From Actinomycetota bacterium (GTDB lineage: Bacteria > Actinomycetota > Humimicrobiia > Humimicrobiales > Humimicrobiaceae): DNA of 13,053 nucleotides. Both the position numbers and the translations under genes were made by a program. Position 1 is the stretch's first letter; every line of letters begins with the position of its first letter. Shown here one piece after another: positions 7,856-13,053 of the stretch. The stretch is from assembly GCA_023379515.1 (NCBI GenBank), contig JAMCQQ010000530.1, forward strand, positions 1-13,053, read 5' to 3'. Below the pieces are notes generated by a model. The model saw only the letters and a list, made by a program, of their open reading frames with translations. It had not been told where the DNA came from and made no database searches.

Positions 7856-9031
7856 TTACTCCTTTAGGTAATATTTTGTTGCTTCCTCTACTGGCGGATA
7901 CGGCGAGTCTGCCGCAAATGTTACTGCATTCTTTATCTCACTTTGCACACTTGTTCCTATCTTTTCTAAAACCTGGCCCGTGATATCTGCCCTGCCCCTA
8001 ATGCCGGCCAAAAATATTTTCAGAGGATCATATTTGGGAAGTTGGCTAATTTCGGCAGCACTCCTATAATTTTGAGGGTCCCCAACCCAGTGACCGATGC
8101 GGCGATGGGTTAGCGCTTCAACCAGCACGGGGTGCGGATTTTGCCTCATCTGATCTATATGGCTTTTACATACACTGTATACTTCAAAAACATCGTCTCC
8201 GTTAATGATCTGGCTCTCTATGCCGTATCCTTCGGCCCTTTTGTATATATGAGGGGTGCTGCATCCATAAGAGGCAGGAGTTGATACCGCATAACCATTG
8301 TTTTCACATAAAAACAGTACGGGAAGGCAGAATATCTTGGCAAAATTCAGGCTTTCGCCAAAAGTACCCTGGTTTGATGCACCATCTCCAAAAAAAGCCA
8401 CACTAACTGCATCATCACCATCAAAGCGGGATGCAAGGCCCGAGCCGCATGCTATTGGAAGACCGGCTCCCACTATGCCATTTGCTCCAAGTATGCCTAT
8501 GCCTATATCAGTTATATGCATGGATCCGCCTTTGCCCCTGCAGTAGCCATCTACCTTTCCAAGCATTTCTGCCAGCATTCTGGCAACATCTGCTCCCTTG
8601 GCAATTAGATGTCCGTGCCCCCTGTGCGTGGATGCAATAAAGTCCTTATCTGTAAGGGCACTGCACACACCTGCAGCTATCGCTTCCTGACCAAGGTATA
8701 GATGAACAAAATCACCCGGGATTATTTTATTTTCTTTAAGGGTTTTGACTACTTCCTCAAATAATCTTATTTTTAACATCAGGGTGTAAAATTTCAGTAT
8801 GAGCTCTTGCGGTAAGCTGCTTATACCATTGCCGTTTTCGCCTGCAAAGGAAATGGTGCTTTCGGAGCTGCCTGCATCAATATCATCCTGATAATCTAAT
8901 TTAATACCTTCTTTCTTGATAAGATCTTTTGCAAGAGGGGTAAGGATGGTGTTTCTGGTTATAACTAATAATTTCTGTCCTTCTTTTAGAATTTTTTCCA
9001 GGATTTCTTCAGTTATAATATCTTTACTCAA
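7856..9031 (-). CDS. TPP-dependent dehydrogenase E1 alpha subunit with EutQ/EutT-like N-terminal extension
   Basis: Residues about 73-391 are a complete AcoA/PdhA-type E1 alpha: FVHLYLGQEA (108-117), THRGHGH (135-141), GKGGSMH (166-172), and the TPP-Mg motif GDGASN (215-220) closing at ENN (243-245). It pairs with E1 beta to oxidise pyruvate, a related 2-oxo acid or acetoin in the cytoplasm. The unusual part is residues 1-72: an amphipathic helix-like IITEEILEKILKEG, a TILTPLAKDLIKKEGIKL block, then a Gly/Ser/Asn-rich linker (51-72). The ITP-x-AR-(D/E) pattern is recalled from the N-termini of EutQ and EutT, proteins of ethanolamine microcompartments, and does not belong to normal E1 alpha. 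The extension is real if the TTG start at 9031 is used; AGGGAG lies 6 nt upstream, and there is no alternative ATG before residue 85. It is the first gene of an operon ending in a BMC shell protein. A packaging or docking role is inference. Confidence 0.92.
   Translation of the reverse strand: MSKDIITEEILEKILKEGQKLLVITRNTILTPLAKDLIKKEGIKLDYQDDIDAGSSESTISFAGENGNGISSLPQELILKFYTLMLKIRLFEEVVKTLKENKIIPGDFVHLYLGQEAIAAGVCSALTDKDFIASTHRGHGHLIAKGADVARMLAEMLGKVDGYCRGKGGSMHITDIGIGILGANGIVGAGLPIACGSGLASRFDGDDAVSVAFFGDGASNQGTFGESLNFAKIFCLPVLFLCENNGYAVSTPASYGCSTPHIYKRAEGYGIESQIINGDDVFEVYSVCKSHIDQMRQNPHPVLVEALTHRRIGHWVGDPQNYRSAAEISQLPKYDPLKIFLAGIRGRADITGQVLEKIGTSVQSEIKNAVTFAADSPYPPVEEATKYYLKE
7859..7865 (-). 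promoter_or_regulatory. Shine-Dalgarno overlapping the E1 alpha stop, deciding the TTG start of E1 beta
   Basis: The minus strand reads AAAGGAG immediately before the E1 alpha TAA, then ATCT and TTG. The site is 7 nt from the TTG and lies inside the last codons of E1 alpha, the usual arrangement for translational coupling of stoichiometric subunits. Confidence 0.8.
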
Positions 9032-9037
9032 GTTTAA

Positions 9038-9043
9038 CTCCCT
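9038..9043 (-). promoter_or_regulatory. Shine-Dalgarno site deciding the TTG start of E1 alpha
   Basis: The minus strand reads AGGGAG, 6 nt, then TTG at 9031. This site makes the N-terminal extension part of the translated protein. No ATG occurs in frame until residue 85, which lies inside the conserved catalytic domain, so a later ATG start would break the enzyme. Confidence 0.75.
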
Positions 9044-9114
9044 ATAAGTAACATTTATTTACAAATATTATTATTTTAATAAAGATTTTTTACTTATGAT
9101 TATTTTACTAAATT

Positions 9115-9123
9115 ATTATACCA
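9115..9123 (-). promoter_or_regulatory. Candidate extended -10 promoter of the E1 alpha-E1 beta-BMC operon
   Basis: The minus strand carries TGGTATAAT, a perfect TATAAT with the TGn extension used by sigma-70-type promoters that lack a good -35. The hexamer 17 bp upstream (TTATAT) is poor, consistent with an extended -10 type. Transcription would begin near 9107, with a leader of about 75 nt. The AT-rich background lowers confidence. Confidence 0.45.
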
Positions 9124-9307
9124 ATTAAAATGCTAAAATATAAATAATATAAATATTATCAAATTTTTTTCTAAACTAATTTTATTTTAACACCAATTAT
9201 CAATAAATTAATTTGGTTTTTAAATTATTATTCTATTTCAAAAATATCAATTAATTGCTAGATTAAATCAATCTTTTATTTTAAAAATAAAACGGGAAGG
9301 AATTGAA

Positions 9308-9493
9308 ATGCCTATAGTCACAATAGAACTAATTGAGGGTAGAACAGTTGAACAAAAAAGAGAAATGGCAAAGAAGATAACTGAAACAATCAAAGAAGTT
9401 GCAAAAGTGAAAGAAGAATCAGTGGAAATAATTTTTCATGATATGAAAAAGGAAAATTATGCTAAAGGAGGAAAACTTGCCCTGGATATCTAG
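9308..9493 (+). CDS. 4-oxalocrotonate tautomerase family protein
   Basis: The 61-residue product begins MPIVTIELIEGRT. After removal of Met, Pro1 is the catalytic base of the tautomerase superfamily, and Arg11 sits at the conserved position. The beta-alpha-beta layout, the MKKENYAKGGKLA hairpin and the length (about 60) match the small 4-OT group, which assembles as hexamers and interconverts enol and keto acids. Compared with Pseudomonas 4-OT (from memory), the position of substrate-binding Arg39 is Glu39 and Phe50 is Tyr50, so classical 2-hydroxymuconate chemistry is doubtful. GGAAGG at 9295-9300, 7 nt before the ATG, supports the start. The gene is alone on the plus strand, facing the sugar kinase across a 20-bp gap and diverging from the E1 operon. 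No catechol or hydroxymuconate pathway is visible nearby, so the substrate is unknown. Confidence 0.87.
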   Translation: MPIVTIELIEGRTVEQKREMAKKITETIKEVAKVKEESVEIIFHDMKKENYAKGGKLALDI

Positions 9494-9513
9494 TATAAAA
9501 AATAGAAGATTCC

Positions 9514-10995
9514 CTATATGATTTCTAAATATCTTTCATAAGCCGCGTCCCAGGATCGGCTATCTTCAGGCGTAAAGTAATCAACTTCTGAAGAATTTTG
9601 AGATATCTTCCTCCCCTCTTCAAGGCTGTTGATTTCACCTGCAGCTTTGAGCTGCATGATTAAATTACCCATTGAGGTTGTTTCCGTAGGACCTGATTTT
9701 ACAGGTTTGCCTGTAGCATCTGCCATCCACTTGCATGTTAATTTATTTTTTGTTCCCCCGCCCACAATATGCAGCAATTCTATTTTCTTATCCATAAGTT
9801 TTTCAAGCATCAATATATAATGCCTGAACTTTAAAACAATGCTTTCATAAATACATCTTGATATTTCACCAATACTTGAGGGAACTTCCTGACCTGTCCC
9901 CCTGCAATACTCCATAACAATCCGGGGCATGTCCAGCTGATGCTGACCAAAAGAGGGGTCATCCATATCTATAAATGCCTTAAAAGGTTTTGCAGCAGGA
10001 TAGTATACGTCTATATCCTTCCAGCTTATGTCTTTACATTTTTCTTTAATCCATTTCTCTCTGCATTGCTGTATCACCCAAAGGCCGGTATAATTTTTAA
10101 CGAATAAGTTTTTACCTTCAACTCCTGCTTCATTTGACCATCCTTTTTTAAATATGGTACTGCTTATTAATGGTTTTTCCGTTTCCTTACCCAAACAGCA
10201 CCAGGTACCCATACTTAAAAAGGCCCAATTTAAATTTTTATCCCCCACAGGAATACCGGCAACAGCAGATGCAGTATCATGTGTTGCAGGGGCAATTACT
10301 TCAACAGGTCTTACATTCAGCTCCCTGCAAATGTTTTCAGTTATTTTTCCAATTTTTTCATCAGGTACAAGTATTGGTGGAAAAATATCTTTGGGTAAAC
10401 TTAATTTATCAAAAATAGCATCAGCCAGTCTGCCTTTTTTTTGATCATATAAAATGCTTGTTGTAAATCTTGTTATTTCATTAAAGGTATTTCCGGTGAG
10501 GAAATAATTGAATATATCTGAAATGCTTAAAAAAGTCCTGGAATTTTTTATTTCAGGTGCGTCGTGTATTTTCAGAGAATACAAATGAAAAAGATCAAAA
10601 ATAGGCGCTATGGATGAACCTGTCATATTAAACAACTGCTCTCCGGGAATTATTTTTAGCAGACTTTCAGTGTCTGTGGCTCTCTGTACATCCCGGTAGT
10701 GCACAGGGTTGGCTATCAGCTTACCATTTTTATCCAATACCCCAAAATCAGCACCCCAGGCATCAATACCTAAAGATAAAACATTTTTATATTTTGAAAG
10801 TGATAATTGAATTCCGTTTTTTAGCTCAGCATAAAGTCTTAGGATATCCCAGTAAAGGGTACCTGCAGCCAGAACAGGGATATTATCAAACCGGTGGGTA
10901 ACATCCATTTCGATTTTATTGCCATCATAATTACAGATAATTGCTCTGCCATTGCTTGCCCCGAAATCAAAAACCAGAAAACTTTTTTTTGTCAC
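9514..10995 (-). CDS. FGGY carbohydrate kinase, rhamnulokinase (RhaB-like) subfamily
   Basis: The 493-residue protein has the length and order of the rhamnulokinase branch of FGGY kinases. Visible motifs are the N-terminal phosphate-binding DFGASNGR (10-17), GIDAWGADFGVLD (76-88) corresponding to the RhaB GIDTWGVD block, YRD near 100-102, the catalytic-base segment THDTASA (Asp240), SMGTW (261-265), NEAGVEGKNLFVKNYTGLW, and the C-terminal ATP-site sequence IVGGGTKNK with SMGNLIMQ. Such enzymes phosphorylate a ketose (L-rhamnulose in RhaB) in the cytoplasm. No rhamnose isomerase or rhamnulose-1-phosphate aldolase is in the window, so the true ketose is uncertain and L-fuculose-like or other deoxyketoses are possible. 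The start is GTG at 10995 with an AAAGG site 7 nt upstream. It lies 64 bp after the transaldolase-like gene on the same strand and is probably the last gene of that operon. Confidence 0.88.
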   Translation of the reverse strand: MTKKSFLVFDFGASNGRAIICNYDGNKIEMDVTHRFDNIPVLAAGTLYWDILRLYAELKNGIQLSLSKYKNVLSLGIDAWGADFGVLDKNGKLIANPVHYRDVQRATDTESLLKIIPGEQLFNMTGSSIAPIFDLFHLYSLKIHDAPEIKNSRTFLSISDIFNYFLTGNTFNEITRFTTSILYDQKKGRLADAIFDKLSLPKDIFPPILVPDEKIGKITENICRELNVRPVEVIAPATHDTASAVAGIPVGDKNLNWAFLSMGTWCCLGKETEKPLISSTIFKKGWSNEAGVEGKNLFVKNYTGLWVIQQCREKWIKEKCKDISWKDIDVYYPAAKPFKAFIDMDDPSFGQHQLDMPRIVMEYCRGTGQEVPSSIGEISRCIYESIVLKFRHYILMLEKLMDKKIELLHIVGGGTKNKLTCKWMADATGKPVKSGPTETTSMGNLIMQLKAAGEINSLEEGRKISQNSSEVDYFTPEDSRSWDAAYERYLEII

Positions 10996-11059
10996 TTTAA
11001 AACCTTTACCTAAAGAAAATATTTTGCTAAAAAAGATTATTTAAAACTTATGGTATATA

Positions 11060-12256
11060 TTAAAGCAATTTGGTTTTTCTTTCTATAACATATTCCTCAA
11101 TTTCTTTCATCGAGCCTGAAAATTCTTCTTTAGTATAAACAAAGGCGGGCTGGTTTATAAAATCTTCTATTTTTATTCCGTCTTCATCAAAGCCTGCTTT
11201 AAAATAAGGTATCTTCAGGAGTTTATCCATAATTGCCGGGGGAACAGGTTCATTTATCTGATTATAAATATCCTTATTCTTGCAGATTCTCATAAAATCA
11301 TCTATTATCTCAGGATTTAAAGTATAGACAAGATTTCCTCCTGAAACTTTTTCGATATGATAAACATTTTCAAGCCCCGGGCCCGGCCTTGCAGAGCAAA
11401 GAAGCAGCTTGCTTAAATAGCCATTATTTTTATCATTTAGAAGCTGGCAAGCTTTTTTAGCTATTGCAATTCCGGCCCATCTTTTTAATTCTTCCGTTAA
11501 TTCTATTCCTGCAGATTTAGCGCTTTCTGCAAACTGTGGTCTTTCTTCAAACCTTCCAATCATTATCGTTATCACAGATCGCCACTGGCTATAATCCACT
11601 CCCCATTGGCTGCCGATTTCATGGCCCTTCTTTACGGCCTTTGCAACTTGCATTGCACTGGGCACATTAAACACGAGTGTTGCATTAGTTGGAATGCCAA
11701 GTGAGGTTAAAATCTGAATAACATAAATACCTTCCTTTGAACCGGGGCATTTAACCATTATGTTCGGAGAAATCTTTTTAAGCTCAAGCGCCTGCAGCAG
11801 CATTTCCTTTATATCGGTAATCAGTCTGGGATCAACTTGTGCGCTTACATATCCTTTTTTAAATTTAGATTTTTCAAACAATGGCATATAAAGCTGAGTG
11901 CCTTTTTCGGTAAGGGCCTTATAAAACTTCCAGGCAATTTTATAGTTGCTTTTCACAGGATTTTCCCTGATCATTTTATCTATTATTGGATTTACAAATT
12001 CCGGAATCAGCTCAAGAACTTTTTTTGTCAGTTTTGGATTTGTGGTAACTCCGCTAAACAATGTGTCTTCGGGGCATCGACTGTCAAATAAAGTTCTTGA
12101 GCTGATTCCGGAATTTGTAAATCCTTGTAAAGGAGCCTTCCCGACCATTTTTCCAACCCAATAGTCAAAAATTAATGGTGAAGAATCCCACCAAAGCTCG
12201 ATATCTTCCGAAGACTCTGCCAGTCTCTGCATAGCTGATTTTTCATACGTTGACAT
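11060..12256 (-). CDS. Transaldolase family protein, large divergent form
   Basis: The 398-residue product has the class I transaldolase signature order: WWDSS (22-26, with Asp24 where the family has its catalytic Asp), SGVTTNPKL (68-76), YVSAQVDPR (136-144), NIMVKCPGSKEG (165-176, with Lys169 as the likely Schiff-base lysine), and PTNATLVFNV (189-198) followed by ITIMIGRF. The predicted chemistry is transfer or cleavage of a dihydroxyacetone unit between sugar phosphates in the cytoplasm. It is longer than TalB (about 317), with extra C-terminal sequence, so it could be a specialised aldolase or transaldolase. A GGAGGA site 4 nt before the ATG fixes the start. It sits between a second E1 beta and an FGGY kinase on the same strand, suggesting a catabolic operon. 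Residues 45-56 come from one arm of a long inverted repeat and 79-90 from the other, so the stretch before TTNP looks rewritten compared with what the family would lead one to expect. Confidence 0.85.
   Translation of the reverse strand: MSTYEKSAMQRLAESSEDIELWWDSSPLIFDYWVGKMVGKAPLQGFTNSGISSRTLFDSRCPEDTLFSGVTTNPKLTKKVLELIPEFVNPIIDKMIRENPVKSNYKIAWKFYKALTEKGTQLYMPLFEKSKFKKGYVSAQVDPRLITDIKEMLLQALELKKISPNIMVKCPGSKEGIYVIQILTSLGIPTNATLVFNVPSAMQVAKAVKKGHEIGSQWGVDYSQWRSVITIMIGRFEERPQFAESAKSAGIELTEELKRWAGIAIAKKACQLLNDKNNGYLSKLLLCSARPGPGLENVYHIEKVSGGNLVYTLNPEIIDDFMRICKNKDIYNQINEPVPPAIMDKLLKIPYFKAGFDEDGIKIEDFINQPAFVYTKEEFSGSMKEIEEYVIERKTKLL
11988..12124. repeat. 35-bp perfect inverted repeat inside the transaldolase gene
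   Basis: The 35 bases at 11988-12022 are the exact reverse complement of 12090-12124. Pairing continues inward to 12032 and 12080 with mismatches only at 12023/12089 and 12028/12084, giving 43 of 45 matches around a 47-nt loop (12033-12079). On the coding strand one arm encodes GFTNSGISSRTL (residues 45-56) and the other KVLELIPEFVNP (79-90). The loop holds the conserved GVTTNP motif. A repeat this long in coding DNA is far beyond chance. It could arise from template switching, be a substrate for DNA inversion, or be a library or assembly artefact. Confidence 0.95.
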
Positions 12257-12301
12257 GATTTCCTCCTTTATGCTAATACTTCTTATATAGCAATATTTAT
12301 T

Positions 12302-13053
12302 TTACCGCAGTATTTCTTTTACTGCAGTTATTATATTTTCCTTGTGCGGAATGCAAGCCTGTTCCAGTGTTGAATTGTAAGGAATCGGAGTATTCAGACC
12401 TGCAACTATTTTCACAGGAGCATCCAGGTAATCAAATGCCTCCTGGTTTATCTTGGCACAAATATCTGAAGCAATGCTTCCTCTTTGGCAGGCTTCACTT
12501 ACTATAACCAGGCGGCCCGTCTTCTTAACAGATTTAATCAATGCTTCTTCATCCAGCGGTACAAGAGTTCTCGGATCAATAATCTCGCAGCTTATCCCTT
12601 CTTTTTCAAGCTCTGCAGAAGCTTCAAGCGATTTGAATACCATATTTGAATAAGCAAAAATCGTAACGTCACTGCCTTCCTTCTTGATATCTGCAACACC
12701 AAAAGGTATAAGATATTCCTCTTCCGGAACAGGACCTTTATTCAAATATATCATCTTGTGCTCTATAAAAATAACAGGGTTGTTGTCTCTTATTGCAGTC
12801 TTTAGAAGCCCCTTTACATCATAAGATGTAGAAGGCATTACCACTTTAAGTCCAGGAACATGATAAAACCATGCTTCCAAACTTTGAGAATGCTGAGCCG
12901 CAATCCCTCTTCCGGCCCCACCCTGAGTCCTTATCACAAGCGGAACATTAAGATTATCACCTGTCATATACCTGATTTTTGCTGCCTGATTTACAATTTG
13001 ATCCATAGCAAGGGTTGTAAAATCAATAAACATGATTTCAGAAACCGTTCTTT
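12302..13053 (-). CDS. TPP-dependent dehydrogenase E1 component, beta subunit (copy 2, N-terminus beyond window)
   Basis: About 249 residues of a PdhB/AcoB-type E1 beta are present. The reading frame stays open to the right edge, so the internal ATG at 13033 is not the true start and roughly the first 75-80 residues lie outside. Visible blocks are VSEIMFIDF, the active-site AAQHSQS, VPGLKVVMPS, KGLLKTAIRDNNPVIF, PVPEEEYLIPFG, the C-terminal-domain IDPRTLVPLDEE and GSIASDI, then TPIPYNSTLE-IP at the end. The sequence is closer to canonical pyruvate/acetoin dehydrogenase E1 beta than copy 1. With an E1 alpha, presumably just upstream outside the window, it would oxidise pyruvate, acetoin or another 2-oxo compound using TPP. 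A transaldolase-like gene starts 45 bp downstream on the same strand, so the two probably share a transcript. Confidence 0.92.
   Translation of the reverse strand, partial: RTVSEIMFIDFTTLAMDQIVNQAAKIRYMTGDNLNVPLVIRTQGGAGRGIAAQHSQSLEAWFYHVPGLKVVMPSTSYDVKGLLKTAIRDNNPVIFIEHKMIYLNKGPVPEEEYLIPFGVADIKKEGSDVTIFAYSNMVFKSLEASAELEKEGISCEIIDPRTLVPLDEEALIKSVKKTGRLVIVSEACQRGSIASDICAKINQEAFDYLDAPVKIVAGLNTPIPYNSTLEQACIPHKENIITAVKEILR

Larger units (their letters stand above)
9032..9307. other. Very AT-rich divergent spacer (E1 alpha / tautomerase)
   Basis: This 276-bp non-coding region separates the E1 alpha operon from the tautomerase gene. It is almost entirely A and T, with no ORF worth calling. It holds an extended -10 candidate for the E1 operon. 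On the other side TTGCTA (9255-9260), 16 bp and TATTTT (9277-9282) form a weak promoter-like pair for the tautomerase. I see no terminator, riboswitch or RNA gene. Confidence 0.65.

Noticed and set aside
9032..9307. Riboswitch (for example TPP-type) before the E1 operon
   Set aside because: The region is almost all A/T, with no GC-rich helices or recognisable THI-box bases.
11946..12164. Plus-strand 72-residue ORF with peptides also present in the transaldolase
   Set aside because: Not a gene. It has no ribosome site and exists only because the inverted repeat makes both strands read the same peptides. It is used as evidence for the repeat.
12302..13033. E1 beta copy 2 as a complete gene starting at the ATG at 13033
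   Set aside because: The frame is open to the window edge and the residues upstream (VSEI) match the family, so the ATG is internal and the gene is truncated by the window.

Overview
The window looks like an AT-rich chromosome segment from an anaerobic, fermentative bacterium. Clostridia-like Firmicutes or an Atribacterota-like lineage are possible, but the taxon is not determined. The anaerobic assignment rests on a giant CoA-dehydratase activase with oxygen-sensitive Fe-S signatures. Coding is compact, intergenic regions are very AT-rich, Shine-Dalgarno sites are strong, and four of the seven genes whose true start is visible downstream of position 612 begin with GTG or TTG. I see no tRNA, rRNA, CRISPR array, transposase or attachment site.

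Layout. (1) Positions 1-5067, minus strand: a 1480-residue fused 2-hydroxyacyl-CoA dehydratase activase, followed after 12 bp by the N-terminal half of an MFS transporter that runs off the left edge. (2) A 337-bp AT-rich divergent spacer, then a plus-strand glycerol-3-phosphate dehydrogenase (gpsA-like, 5405-6562). (3) Positions 6581-9031, minus strand: a tight operon of thiamine-diphosphate dehydrogenase E1 alpha, E1 beta and a bacterial microcompartment (BMC) hexamer shell protein. (4) A 276-bp very AT-rich spacer, then a plus-strand 61-residue 4-oxalocrotonate tautomerase-family protein. (5) Positions 9514-13053, minus strand: a second, more canonical E1 beta cut by the right edge, a large transaldolase-family protein and a rhamnulokinase-type FGGY sugar kinase, in that order of transcription.

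How the genes may work together. The right-hand operon reads as sugar catabolism: kinase, transaldolase-type C-C cleavage or transfer, and a TPP-dependent E1 oxidising the resulting 2-oxo acid or acetoin-like product. The middle operon repeats the E1 theme but joins it to a BMC shell gene. Its E1 alpha carries about 70 extra N-terminal residues resembling the N-terminus of the BMC-associated proteins EutQ and EutT. The most interesting reading is therefore an E1 alpha/beta enzyme that is, or once was, packaged in or attached to a microcompartment.

The second striking signal is a 35-bp perfect inverted repeat inside the transaldolase gene (11988-12022 and 12090-12124). It flanks the conserved TTNP active-site segment. 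It could be a template-switch scar, an intragenic invertible segment or an assembly artefact.
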